64,000 nt of DNA from Terana coerulea (lineage: Eukaryota > Basidiomycota > Agaricomycetes > Polyporales > Phanerochaetaceae): assembly GCA_024811115.1 (NCBI GenBank), contig JAKOGH010000654.1, positions 80,099-144,098 on the forward strand, given 5' to 3'. This document shows, one piece after another, positions 23,487 to 35,858 of this stretch (within the stretch, counting starts at the first letter, position 1; each line of letters opens with the position of its first letter). A program made the translations under genes and the position numbers. The notes beneath the pieces are model-generated. The model saw nothing but the letters and a program-made list of their open reading frames with translations. It had not been told where the DNA came from and made no database searches.

Positions 23487-24114
23487 AGTTCTATCCGACC
23501 CCGCTCTCATCGCTGCTCTTGACTATGAGGCACGCATTCTTACGGCATCGAGACCGCCATTGCCCTCCAACAGGGCTTAACCTGCTTCAGCATACAAATT
23601 ACATCCTTCAGGCCATATCCGTGGACTGCACGCATTTTCTGTTACCCCATCTTGCATCACGTCGTCAGGCGTTGTATCGATTCAACTCATCGGTTTCTAC
23701 TCTTGCCTCACTCAATGTTCCGACTCAGCAACATCACACATTGTATCTATCCATTCAACACTGGACCCCTATTCATATATCACACTTCCTCCTATCTCCA
23801 TGTCATGTCTATAGCGTACTACCTTCTTTGCATAGCAGTTCAACACTGGGCCTTCGTGCGGAAACCGACATTAAATCAAGAATTGTATCTTAACATGGCG
23901 TACGCTACATTACACTCCTATATTCCCTGCATCCTCTGCGCATGCATTGTAGATACTGTCCTCCTTTGATGCCTGTGCATACACATCTGCCAATGACACC
24001 AGCAGTGCTCCTCAGCAATCACTTCTTATCTCGTCGTGATGTCTTGTCTATGGTCGTACTCGCGCTCTGTCGCACGAGGTCATTTCCCTGGTTCATGGTG
24101 AACCGACAGGGAGG
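23487..24114. other. Convergent intergenic region
   Basis: 628 bp of AT-richer DNA between the cyclohydrolase and ABC transporter stops. Plus-strand frames here are in continuation of the 3' UTR, are rich in His/Ser/Leu and show no motif. No gene is supported. Confidence 0.5.
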
Positions 24115-27100
24115 TTATTTCCTCAAACCAAGCCAGCTTCGGCTGCCAAGCCATAGAATGAGGAGTTGTTGCTGGCCAGGAGCTTCTTTGGTGAGTCGTA
24201 CTCTATGACTCTTCCCGCGTCCAGGACAAGGACCCGGTCGGATTCGAGAATTGTGTTTGAGGCGGTGCCTGTAACCCACCGTCAATGCACTGCCAAGATG
24301 ATCAGTGTGAAGTGGGAGGACGTACGCAATCGTCAACATTGTCACGTCTTTGAACTGCGGGCCTCGAATGATCTCCTGGATAGCCCGGTCGGTATCGAGA
24401 TCCACCGCAGACGTTGCTGCTCGGCCACGGTTTATCAGTACACAGCGGCCTTCAATCTTCCTGCAGAAAGACTGACCTTCGTCAAGCACCAAAATCCTCG
24501 ATTTCCTCAACAGCGCTCGCGCGAAACACAAAAGCTGCCGCTGGCCCGCAGACATCGAGGAGCCCCCTTCCCTCACGGCGGCGTCCAATTCGCCAGATAA
24601 CGACTTGACAAATGCTTTCAGATGCGTCTGCTCCAGGGCGACCCAGATATCCGCGTCGGTCGATACGCCTGTTGGGTCGATGTTCTCGCGGATGGTGCCC
24701 TCGAATAGGTCTGGGCTTTGTGGGACAATGGAGATGCCTGAACGGACTGTGACGAGTCATGGTGCGCGTTGAGCGGAAAGCGTGGAAGTAGATGGACATG
24801 TTACTCACGGACGTGCAACCCGACCTTGGTGATGTCTACGCCGTCTACAGAGATTGTCCCCTCGACGGGCTCAATGATGCGGAAGAGGGAAAGCAAAAGC
24901 TTAGCCTGGCTGTCAGCTTCGTGGAGAAAGACAAAACTATGTGAAATTACTTGCAGAAGATTTGCCTGACCCAGTCCTTCCGACAACGCCGACTTTTTCC
25001 TTCGCATTCTACAAGGAGCACACAATCAGCTGATGGACAAGCCCATATGATAATAAATACGTACTATTTTTATGTTCAGGTCCTTGAGGACCAAGTCCAG
25101 GCCCTCGCGATACCTAGTCGAGTAGTCCTTAAACTCAATTTCGCCCTTCGACGGCCAGTCCTCTGGGTCGACGCCAGGCAGTTCGGCAGGAGCCTCTGGC
25201 TCAAGCTTCACGTAGTGTAGAATACGTTCTACACTGACGATGTTTTGTTCAACTTCACTCATCGAGCGGACCACCCAGTTCTGCATTTGCGTAAGCCTCG
25301 TAAAGCTACTCTCTAGGCAAAAATGGACTAACCAATGAGCTCGTGGTGTTCAATGCATAGCTCAGCACGAATCCAACCAGGCCCGCATCCACGCCCGTCG
25401 TCACCAGCGCACCGATGGCCAGCGCCGCGGCTAAGAAGATGATCGTCGCGCCGACGAACTCTAACCTGACAGCCAGCCACCGGTTCACCGAGATGCTTGG
25501 CAGATAGCAGATCTGGTTCCGGTCAACGCGGCGTTCGTTAGTGGAGATAAAGACAGCCTGCTGCGAGAACGCGCGAATAGTAGAGAGGCCGTTGAGCGAT
25601 TCGGAGAACCAGGCGAAGATAGGTGACCGTGAGACGGCGTCGAGGCGTTTGAGCTCACGGGAGGTCGAGAGGTAATAGCTATAATGAGATCAGTCAGAGG
25701 CATATCGAGCGTGCGGAATAACTTACATCATGACCCGTACGTAGAACCACGCAAGCGGAGGGACAGCGACGAGCTGTAGAACGTCAGCAGTGAACTGTCT
25801 AGGAGATGTAGTAGAATACTCACAAAGAGTGGGAAGCTGTACCCAATGACCAGTACGATCATCACGGTGGTGAAGAGCGTCCGCACTACATTCTGTATCA
25901 CTCGAGCGAGAATTTGATCGACCACGTAGGTATCTCTTGAGAACAAGTTAAGGATCCTGTGCACTTTGCATCAGCCATGCAAGCAAGAGCAAACACGCCA
26001 CGGCTTACCGTCCAGTAGGAGTTTGCTCGAAGAACGACATTGGTGCACGCATGACAGCGTACAGCATCTATCACATTCAGGGTCAGCCTCCAACTGAGAA
26101 CCATGGTCAAAAAAAAACTCACCGAATCATGCAACCTCCGCGCACTTCGTATTGAGCAAAATACCCACATAATAATCGCCGACGCCGCCCCCAGAATCAC
26201 CGAACTCAAGCTGAACACACCATACGCCACGAGGTACCTCACGACGTTCTTGTTGTTCCCTACCTCGCGGTTGTGCTCACCCCACGCGCGGAGCGTGTTG
26301 TTCGCCGCGACGCTCACGAGCTGGCTGAGGACCGTCGCGAGCACGAACAGCGCGAACCCGATCTTCGACGCGGCCTCGACGTACGAGAGGTACACGTCTT
26401 TCTTCACGCGCCCCTGCTCGGAGTGTTCTTTGGACGGGCCGCTGACCGCTTCTGGGGAAGAGGACGGCACGCGCGTGGGCGAGACAGGCGACAGCACCGC
26501 GCGCGAGAAGGACTTTTTACGCTGGCCTGGGACATCGAGCTTCGCGTCAAGATCCTTAAGTTGTTCTTCAGTGAGCTCTGTTGAGTCGACGGCAGTGCCC
26601 GATGAAGGCGTCGAGCTGTCGCCGACGAGGAAGGGGGTCTGCATGCCTGAGGAGCCGACAGAGCTATGGCCTTTGCTATGTACCTTGTGAGCAACTTCAT
26701 GGAGTCAAGAGGAGCGAAAACCTACATGAGCTTGTAGACTTCAGTCTCGCTGTTGCCAGTTAGTTCGTCATGCGTCCCGCTCTCCAGGATGACGCCGCGA
26801 CGAAGATATAGAAGCTTGTCGAATTGCTTCAGGAATGCAATGCTGTTCGTCACGACGATGCGGGCCTTTGTTGCAAGCAACCCGCGAGGACCAATAACCT
26901 GGTCTATTCCGTGCGTCCCCGCGCATGAGCGATGCATTCTAATCGAGGTAACTCTAACGAGAACATACCAAAGACATGCCTCGCAACGTGCGAATCCACC
27001 GCCGCCAGGACATCGTCCAAAATAACACTACACCACGCATGTCAGCGACCTTCCGCAGATACAGGTGAAGAGATATACAGATCAGCGCGTGCATACACAG

Positions 27101-29782
27101 CCCTAGCGAGAGAAATACGAGCACGTTGGCCTCCGCTGAGCTATACCCGCTATCAGCCATCGTCCCTCTCCAACCAATGCGACTACTCACCGTAATACCC
27201 TTCTCGCCGACTTCCGTCATATCGCCCTCGGGCATGAGCGCAAGGTCCGGACGGAGGGCGCACGCGTCCAACACCATGTTATAGAAGACCTCGTCGTACT
27301 CGTACGAGAACACGATGTTGTCGCGGACGCTTGCGCTCATGATCCACGGGTTCTGCGGTGCGTACGACACGCATCCTTCCAATTTAACCTCACCGTCGGT
27401 CCGGACCATCTCGCCCACGATCGCAGAGAGCAGACTGGTTTTGCCGGCGCCGACGCGTCCCATGACGCCGACGAGCTCGCCCTTCTTGACACTCATGTTG
27501 ATACCCTCCAGGGTCGGGCTCATGGAGTCCTTGTGCCACGAGAATTCGCCGTCCGTGATACTCAGTACCTAGAGAATTACACCATCAGGTCAGCGACACG
27601 TCACTTGCGGGTAGACAGCACGTACCTCGTCGCCAAAATCGAGTCTCTCCTTCACGCGCAGAACCTGGCGGGCGTCGGGCTGAAGCTCGTCTGCAGCGAA
27701 GAACTCGGAGAGACGCTTGATAGAGACGAGTGCTTCGATGATATTTGACGTAACCTGGCTGAACATGGCCAGAGGGAACTGCAGAAGCATGAAGAGCGAG
27801 ATTGAAGGGAAGATCTTATCGGACGTCAGCGGGGTGTCCGAGGTGAGGGCGGCGGTAGCGAAGGAGCTGAACGCGACGAGTACTGTAGTGATGATGTGGT
27901 TATTAAGAGTAAGCGCATGTTCAAAGGGTGCGCTTACGTGGAATACCAGTCCATAGGCCCATGTTAAGTGACTATATGCACCTTCTGGGTTAGTAGACAA
28001 GAGCGAGAATGCCACAGATCGTGTACGTACGGTAGCAATGCCTATCTTTTTAGCATCTTCAGCTCCAGCTCGTTGCGCACGAATAAGATCTTGCGAATGA
28101 AAGCATTCTCCCACGCGTACAACTTGATACTGCGTTCCACATAAACAAACACTCCAAGTGGCTCAATAAAGAGTACGTACCTCTTGATGTTCGCGAGAAG
28201 CTCGCTCATAAGCCTTGTCCTCTGATCACGGTTTTTCATCTGCGCCTCCTGCATCGTCTTCAGCTTGGCAGCAATGAAAGTGTTCAAAGGGATGGAGAAA
28301 ATCATGATGGCGACACCAACGAAAGCGGGCCATCCCAGAATCTCGTATAGTGAAATGAATGCAAGCGTGATCTACATCAATGAAGCAGTTAGTACTGGGG
28401 GCAATTGGTACTATGCGAGCATGAAGCTCACCTGGAACGGTCCAGAGATGGCAATAAGGCCGTACGTGCAGAAATCTTGCAGACGCATAGCATCCACGGA
28501 CATAAGATTCACGATGTCGCCTGATGCGCTGCTACGTCCGTCGTTGGAGAGCACCAACGCCTTCTGGTAGATGACGGTGACCAGCCCTGCACGTACGCGC
28601 ATGCCTGTCTCGAAACAGCGCTGAAAGTACTGGTGCAGGACGATCGTTTGGGCGATCGACGCGACAAACATGATGACCGCAATGGCGAAGCCTTCAAATG
28701 GTGTCGGCGCGCCATGTTGGGCGACACCGTCGGGGCGGGCGCTCTGGTAGGACGCGATGTAGGCAAGTAGCCAACGCAGGAGCTGGGGCTGCAGGAAGGC
28801 GAGACAGTCTTGCAAGAGCTTGAGGAATCCGGCGAAGACGTAAGGCCCGCCGTATGCCGTGAACAGTGCGACACCAAGATTCTTGCTGCTCAAAAGGATG
28901 AGATAAGGGACAAAGTCAGCCAGCTGCGAGCGACGTACTGTTTCTTCATTGACTCCTGTAGTCTCCGTCCGAGGTCCCCAGACTCGTCTTTCGGGACCAA
29001 AGACGGCAAGTCGTCTTCTGTGATGAACTTTTTGCGCCTTTTTGCATGAGCTCGGACATCCATGCGAATGTCCACATGCTGAAGATATTCGCGGTCAACA
29101 GTGGGCTCTCGACATGGCCCTTCTCGCCGGTGTGTTCAGGGCGATCTTCCTCCGTAAACTCTGTGCCCAAGTATTCCAGAGCCCAAGCGACAAGCCCGCA
29201 CCCGCCGATAACGGCCTTGAGCACTACGACAAGGCGCAGCGAAGACCAGCTGGATACCCATTCTGTGCGACCCCAGACGAGCAGACTGGCGATGTATGCG
29301 GGCCAGAATAGCAATAAAAGACTTGAGGACGTGCGTGTGCGGTAGTGGTTCAGATAGGTGAGACATAGCGCGAGGGCGAGGGCCAAGATTTCGAGGATGT
29401 GTGTTTGAAGCAAGGCAACAGGTCTGTGTGTTGCAATCACGAGCACAAGGTTCGCGACACTTGCTGTGAGGGCAAGGCCGAGGAACGTCTATCAGTTGAA
29501 TGGAATGAAGTCCAAATGAAGTCATTTATGATCTGCAGATCTGCCTCAGTTCAAAAGCGGGCGCACCTCCTTCGTCCACAACACCCATCTGCTCTTCCTG
29601 CTCCGCGAGTTGCTTCCAAAATGACGGACGGCATAGCACCTGAAGACCGCAAGGACGTTGAAGAGAACGAGGACAGAGGAGAGTAGAACGCCTTCTTCGA
29701 AACAAGGCGTGAGGTCGAATTGACGGAGGCGTGATAGGGGCCCCCAGCCTTCAGGGTCCCTGCAGGAGAGGTTGCCTGCCAT
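24115..29782 (-). CDS. ABCC-subfamily (MRP/YCF1-like) ABC transporter, two frame breaks
   Basis: Translation probably starts at 29782 ([20 protein letters not shown]) with the multi-span TMD0 typical of long ABCC proteins. TMD1 is at about 28.9-27.6 kb. NBD1 has [48 protein letters not shown] and [14 protein letters not shown] linker rich in Ser/Pro is followed by TMD2. NBD2 has [45 protein letters not shown] and LTIAHRL. About 20 exons. Such pumps export glutathione conjugates, metals or drugs, often into the vacuole. Frame is lost at a T5 run (29028-29032) after MQKGAKK and at TTT 24256-24258 inside the NBD2 switch region. In the shifted frame the expected end ([14 protein letters not shown] to AAEAGLV) is present, so I take these as one-base errors. 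Confidence 0.88.
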
Positions 29783-30067
29783 CGACGACGTGGGGACGGA
29801 GCACGACGACGGGGAAGGGGATGGCGCAAACGAGCGACAAAGTGCCGCTTGCCGCCCATTTATGTCACACAACCTCGCTGAGTAAGATCGTAAGGCGTCT
29901 CCCGACGCGTCGCACGCCCGCTACGCGACGACGCGTAACAAATCCCGAAGCGGCACACAGCCACAACGAGTCAGAACCGTTTTGACGATTCCGAAGTAGA
30001 CATGTATTCCGTGACGACTGAGTAATTGTGTTTTACATGAGCTAATAATATCCTTTCCACTCCGCGA

Positions 30068-31156
30068 TCAAGCCGGCGGCGCGAGCGCAAGCATGCTGAA
30101 CTCCAGGCTTGTTGAGTCCTTCACATAGCTGTCCCTGATGTACCGTACGGCATCGTCCAGAAGATTCGTGCACTCGCCTCTGTCAATAGGTCCTACCCTG
30201 CGCCCATCCAGCTCCAGCAGTCTCATCGCACCCTCGGGAGCCTCGATGCCCTCTTCCCTTGACGGAGGACTCGGGGCCTGGACGAACGCCGTGAAGTGCA
30301 GGTCGACACGCGCGTCCGCCGACGGCGCTGCAGTCTGGCCAGTTGACGCTACCGCGGCGTGGATGTCGGCGAAAAGAGGCGTGGTCTCAAGCAACTTTGA
30401 GCGTTCTTCTGGGCTCTTGTCTGCCAGCGATGTGTCAGAAAGCTGCAAATGCGTAATGACGTTCATGTCCCACCTTTGCATTGGTCAATGAACAGGGCGA
30501 GTGGGCTCTCTGGTTCGAATGTCACGCTACTCTGTTCACGTTGGATTCAGTACTGCTTACGCCCAACGGCCCACGGACGCGGTACTCACATTAGCCAAAG
30601 CGTGAATCAAGCCCATCGTCCCACATGCATTTCCAATCTACCCCGATCTCAATAAGCACACACACTGCACACAAGTATGCTGGTGTTTACAGTCTGCTTG
30701 ATCCATAGCACTGTAGGATCAATCGGATGCTGGCCCTGCTCCTGAATGCGCTTGTCCTCTTCCTTGCGCTTCGTCTCGTAGGCGTCCGAGATAGGGAATA
30801 GAAGCACTAAAGCCTTCACCGGCTGCGGAACCATTGCAAGCAGCTGATCGTGTATGAAAGCGTAAAGATGTAAGTAAGTGTATACGCATATAAGAGATGA
30901 ACTTGGAAACAGACCTCTTTGTCGAAACCGTACACGTCGGTAAATTCATCTTGCGAAGTAATCAGACCGGCTTTGCTGGACCACTACAGACCACGTTTAC
31001 GACCGTTATACCGCTTGGTAAACGCGTGGAAACCACTCACAGCGTTCATGACCTATGCACCGACGTGCCCAAAATACGATCAGCCACCATCTACAGTAGT
31101 GCGATGAAATGACAGACATCGGGGTTGCTTTCAAGGGGAATCCATCGTGAAGCCAT
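30068..31156 (-). CDS. Ubiquitin C-terminal hydrolase (UCH, peptidase C12; YUH1/UCHL3 type)
   Basis: Starts MASRWIPLESNPDV at 31156. Two very short exons follow: VMNA, then a WSSKAGLITSQDEFTDVYGF exon. The next exon carries LLAMVPQPVKALVLLFPISD, and the next the catalytic-cysteine block NACGTMGLIHALAN. The last exon encodes the crossover region and LLELDGRRVGPIDRG, ending YVKDSTSLEFSMLALAPPA at 30068. Cys in NACGT is visible; the His of the catalytic triad should lie in the 30250-30300 part (DLHFTAF), the Asp in LLELDGRR. These enzymes remove small leaving groups from ubiquitin or Nedd8. About 235 residues, normal for the short UCH class. It lies directly upstream of the ABC transporter on the same strand. 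Confidence 0.9.
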
Positions 31157-31777
31157 CGTGTCGTATATAAAATGAATACTAGTTTGGTTGGTATGGCAGT
31201 GAAAGTGGGTGACACTGAGATGCTGGTATGTCGGCTATGCAAGTGGCAGAAAGCGTGGTGGGAAGGCAATGTCGTCAGTGCGGCGAATGCCGAGAGGATG
31301 ATCAAGCGCGTCAAATGATGCGCCTTACCCGACTTACCTTACGACACTATGGAAGGCTGTCACTTGTCCGTCACTGGCGGTGAATTGCTGCGAGCTTACG
31401 TGAAAGGAAAGAAGGTACGCAGAAAAAATAGGAGCTTGTATATTTCAGTAATATAAAAGAACTCAACGCGCAGAGTATGCGCGGGCGCAAGGTCCTGCTT
31501 TACATAATCCGGCCTGAGCCCAGGTCATTGAGGTCTACGCAGAGTAGCCAATACTGTGCCACTCTCAGATACGAGCCCGGAAGTAATTATAGTGCAATGC
31601 GAGGTCAAATTAGGGGACGGGCCGGGTAGTCAAAGCGTGACAGACGGAGAGCGCATCGCCTCCGGATGCGGCATGCAGACGCTTTGTGGCGCATCAATGG
31701 AGCTCTCCGAGGGGACATTGACGTCATTTCCGCAGGTCTGCTTGATGCGTACCAACACAACATCCTAATTGAATACA
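31157..31777. promoter_or_regulatory. Divergent intergenic region, UCH / ETR1
   Basis: 621 bp between diverging starts. The ETR1-proximal half is occupied by repeat copy 31664-31750, which ends only about 30 bp from the ETR1 ATG. The repeat must therefore lie in the ETR1 promoter or leader. Confidence 0.45.
31664..31750 (+). repeat. Dispersed repeat, copy 2
   Basis: Partner of 19903-19992 in inverted orientation. The open frame from 31672 (MRHADALWRINGALRGDIDV) continues into the ETR1 5' region in a different frame from ETR1. The same peptide core is encoded by copy 1. Confidence 0.55.
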
Positions 31778-33279
31778 ATGTGGCCCGCCTTGGCGACAAG
31801 CCACAGACTACTCTCTACTATAGCTTCTCGTACATTCTCTACATCATCGCGCTGTCTCGCCAACCGCGCGGTGGTCTACAACTCTACGGGCGACCCGAAG
31901 TCGGTCCTTTCTGTGGTTTCTTACCCGTCACTGCCCCCACCACCATCCGGCTCTCTAAACATCCGATTTTTGCTCTCCCCAATCAATCCTTCGGACGTGA
32001 ACGTCATTGAAGGCGTGTACCCTGCGAAGCCGCTACGTACACGTTCGCTCGCGCCAGGACATAACCTCGATGAAGCCGTGTTCGTGGGCGGGAACGAGGG
32101 ACTAGCGGAGGTGACTGAGGTCGGAAGTGGTGTTTCTGGCTTAAAGAAGGGCGACTGGGTGATTATGGCTGGACAACAGCTCGGTACATGGAGCTCGAGT
32201 CGGACGTTGAAGGAAGAGGACGTGATCAAGCTGCCAAGCACCGACGTGAGCGAAGTCAATGGGGCTACTTTGATGGTACGTCTGCAGTAACAATATTAAT
32301 ACCGAACGCGCCTTCCAGGTACAACTGCCACGATACTTTAGGTCAACCCACCGACAGCACACAACATGCTGCATGACTTCGTCAGCCTGAGGGATGGCGA
32401 TTGGGTTATACAGAATGGTGAGTATTGCTCTGGACCACGGCTTAAGCTCACCGTATATATCGTTTGCATTTAGGAGCGAACAGTGCGGTCCGTTCTCCTG
32501 TCACTTAAGTCACCTTTCAATCTCATCCAAAGCGACAGGTTGGCCAAGCTGTCATCCAAATTGCTGCACACCAAGGGTTCAAGACACTGAACTTCATCCG
32601 AAGCAGGTAGGAGGCCTTTACCAATTGAGACTCGCTACGGCCTAATAGGATTCAATGTAGAGATGACCTTGACACACTGAAGAGGCAGCTCATGGAGCTC
32701 GGCGCGACTGAAGTGCTGACATATGAGGATTTGGAAGAACAGTCAACGAAGGACAGGCTGAAAGAGCTGACAGGAAACAAAGTATGTTCTCGGTCAACTC
32801 AAGCTCACGAAAAGTCATCTCACACGCAACGCAGCCTCCTCGCCTCCTCTTAAACTGCGTCAGCGGCCCGGCAACAACCAAGATGCTCCGCTACCTCGGC
32901 CCTGAGAGCCACCTCGTCTCGTACGGTGCGATGTCCAAGAAAACCACTGTCCATACCCACATCCCTGTTCATATTCAAGAACTTGAGGTGCCATGGTTTT
33001 CTGGCAGAGCCGATGGTACAAACAGCACAGCAAAGAGGAGAGAGAGGAGCTGATGAAGAAGCTTGTTGGCATGAAGGTGCGTCTGACTGGCACCAGCTGA
33101 ACGAGCTGTTGCTCACAAAGGATGGATAGCTGAGGGAGCCAGAGCACGAGATTGTCAGAATCCCAGCAGGAGATAGCGATGCTCAGGCGACTGAAAGGGT
33201 GCAAGACGTGATGAGAAAGCTCAGCCAAGGCCAATACGGGAAGAAGATATTGCTGAAGATTGAGCAGTCCGAGGATTGA
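31778..33279 (+). CDS. ETR1: Mitochondrial enoyl-[acyl carrier protein] reductase
   Basis: Start MWPALATSHRLLSTIASRTF at 31778 is a mitochondrial presequence. Domain order is that of the MDR superfamily: GroES-like part (RFLLSPINPSDVNVIEGVYP, FVGGNEGLAEV, LKKGDWVIMAG), then the nucleotide-binding part. That part includes VNPPTA.NML, GANSAVGQAVIQIAAHQGFK spread over a very short exon, LNCVSGPATTKML, and the end KILLKIEQSED. It reduces trans-2-enoyl-ACP in mitochondrial fatty acid synthesis, the lipoic-acid pathway. Two one-base excesses break frame, at AAAA 32940-32943 and TTTT 32997-33000. Reading across them gives the family's MSKKPLSIPTS and CHGFWQSRWY. Sequence error is the likelier reason. 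Confidence 0.9.
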
Positions 33280-33376
33280 GTGCTCATACACTTGAGTATG
33301 CTTTTGTAGACATAGTAGAGAGTCTACAACATGACATCTGGACGAGAACGCGACGCGATGAACCCAAGTACACAAA

Positions 33377-34858
33377 CTACAAGAAGAATGTGCGCCTCGT
33401 CGTCTCCAGTTCCGGCTACGAACATAAATGAGTAAGACACAAGTTGCTACCAGGAGATACGGGAAACTATATACCTTCCACATCCACTGATACTCGTCGT
33501 CCTTCGGCGGCGCAACCGTCTTTGGAGGTTGAGGCTCAGATGGTCCCGCACCCTCCTCCTCTATCGGCTCGTCAGCATCCTCCATCGGCATGTCAGTATC
33601 ATTATCATTAGGCTCTTCAGGAGCATTTTGCTGCTCTTCGTCGCCGAAAGAGTCGAACTCGAGGCCTTTCGCAACTTCGCCGAGGTTCTTGACCGCTGGG
33701 AGACCTTTCTTCAACGAACGTAGCTTCAATGTGAACCTCGGCCCGATTTCTTGGAGCTGCACTTTCTCGACCGACCGGAACGCGTATCTGGTTGTTTAAT
33801 TAGTGAGGCTCCTAAACTTTGGTCAGAATACGCACCGATGACGTCTAAAGAAGAGGAAGTCTCGCTGGTTATGAAGCGTCACAACCTGTCGACCTTGGAA
33901 CTCTGGCATGGGCGGGAATAGTGTTTGGAAGAGCCGACCCACGGTGTGGCCTAATCGTGTTACGAACCCATTCAGCACCAGTTCAGGGAAGTGTTCCGTT
34001 GGGCGAGCATGCCCCTGCATATGGATAGTTAGCTATAGTGCGTTCGCTCGATAAGACTGATTAACTGACAGAGATCTTTTTCGACAACTCGATCGACGTG
34101 AGCTTGAAGTACGCGGTCGGTCCATCGGGGAGATATACCAATGTCATAGCATCTGGGCGCCATAACCAAGCTTCAGCACAGAATACCACGGTGCCAAACA
34201 GCTGCATGTACTTGGCTTTTTCATGTCCTCATTAATGACCAACATATGGCTGTAATTCCTATCCGCCGCCCACCCTGCAACCCTACCCATCTCAAAGCCC
34301 CTACCCTTCTTCCTCCTAATTAGCTCGGCTCCAGGGAATATTGTCATCAGCTCCTCGCAAAACTCGTACGTGACTCTTGTCGCCTTTTGCGAGGTCGTTA
34401 TGAGAACTTTTGGCGGGACAGTAGGGTCGGCGGCGCCAGAGAAGTATGCGGCAAAGGGGTCCGAGGCAATGTCGGCAGCAGATTCGTCCTGAGGCTGCTC
34501 ATTGCCCGCATTATGAGATGCTGAAGAAGTCGAGGCAATGGGTTCTTCGGACTCTTCGGGTGATGGTGCTGAAGGGTTGGCGGTGAGGAACGAAGGGTCA
34601 AATTCACGGGTGTTATCCAGCGTGCGGGGAACATTCTCGTGTTGACGTCTCTACGCATAATAATGGTGTCAAAACGAGTCACCGGAGCATGTCTATTTCA
34701 CTGACCTTTTTAGCAGCAGGGTTGTCTGACTCCGCTTTCGCCAAAGCGAGCCTGCGTTGCAATTTCGACTGACCCTTGGCCTTTTTCTGCTTGCGGGCTA
34801 TTTCTTCCCTTTTGATCTTGTTCTTGATAGAGGATGGCTCAAAACGGCTGCTTGGCAT
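33377..34858 (-). CDS. RPF1: Ribosome production factor 1 (Brix-domain protein)
   Basis: Starts [19 protein letters not shown] at 34858 and ends [12 protein letters not shown] at 33377. The basic N-terminus leads to a Ser/Pro/Glu-rich linker. The Brix domain follows: [88 protein letters not shown] and the C-terminal [12 protein letters not shown]. An acidic insertion precedes the final EYQWMWKPELE. Rpf1 acts with Mak16, Nsa1 and Rrp1 in early 60S particles. Its stop lies 97 bp from the ETR1 stop, so the 3' UTRs of the two genes probably overlap. Confidence 0.95.
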
Positions 34859-35038
34859 GGTGACTCTGCCTGGGGAAGAATGATGTATACCAGGCTACGG
34901 GATAGAGAATGCTGAAGGGGTGCAAGGCAAGGAAAGCAAATGAGCGCTAACGAAATACGACCTCGCCCACGTGGCTTCTCAAATCCTTGATCGCGACTGG
35001 AGGCGCTGCTTCACAAGACTGTCCTCCGGACACCCAGC
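34859..35038. promoter_or_regulatory. Very short bidirectional promoter, RPF1 / p24 gene
   Basis: Only 180 bp separate the diverging ATGs. Both promoters and leaders must fit here. It is mixed in composition, with no clear TATA box. Confidence 0.45.
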
Positions 35039-35858
35039 ATGTCGCGACGACCGCATCACCTTTCCTTCCTGGTTTTCTTCCTTTTCGCCGCTGCCGCTAA
35101 TGCCTTACACTTCTACCTCGATGCAAGCGACAAGCGGTGCTTCCTAGAGGAGATTCCCAGCGACACAGTGGTGGAAGGTGTGCCAGCATTGCACGCGCTC
35201 AAATGAGTATATTGACCGACGCTTCCACGCATTGCAGGCCACTACAAGGCCCTCGAGTGGTCAGAGCCAGAACAAAAATACGTTGAGAATCCCGGACTGG
35301 GGATATATGTGGAAGTTGACGTGCGTTCCATTCACACCCATGTTGCATGGACTGGGAGCTTACAGCGGTTCGTAACATAGGAACTCTCGACAGGGCACAA
35401 TGTCGTCCGGACAAGAGGCCCTCACGACAGTCGCTTCACATTCACCTCTCACGAAGCAGGGGATCACGCCATTTGCCTCTCGTCTACAGCGGGCACGTCC
35501 TGGTCCACCACCTCCCACATTCGACTGTACCTCGACATCGTCGTCGGCTCTACGAAACCTGATCGCGACCACGACAGGTCACACGTGACCGAGCTGTCCG
35601 CGAAACTTCGGGATCTGAACCTGAAGCTCGAGGATATCCGGAGGGAGCAGCAATACCAGCGGGAGCGGGAGGCGGACTTCAGGAACCTGAGCGAGACGAC
35701 GAACGGAAAGGCCGTTTGGTACTCTTTGGCGCAAATTGTGGTGCTAGTGATTACATGCGCATGGCAGCTGAGGCATCTGAAGGTGCGTCTTGTTAACGTC
35801 GATGGGAGAGACGCGCTGACGCCTGCTGTAGCGTTTCTTTGAGGAGAGAAAGATGTAA
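35039..35858 (+). CDS. p24 family cargo receptor (emp24/gp25L, ERP type)
   Basis: Starts MSRRPHHLSFLVFFLFAAAA at 35039, a signal peptide, followed at once by NALHFYLDASDKRCFLEEIP, the start of the GOLD domain. Later exons give EVDSTGHNVV.TRG, then RFTFTSHEAGDHAICLS (the second conserved Cys) and LYLDIVVGS. A coiled coil (ELSAKLRDLNLKLEDIRREQ) is followed by a membrane helix (WYSLAQIVVLVITCAWQ). The C-terminus is LKRFFEERKM, which includes the di-phenylalanine COPII/COPI coat-binding signal. p24 proteins cycle between ER and Golgi and sort GPI-anchored cargo. All frames close across the introns. Confidence 0.93.
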
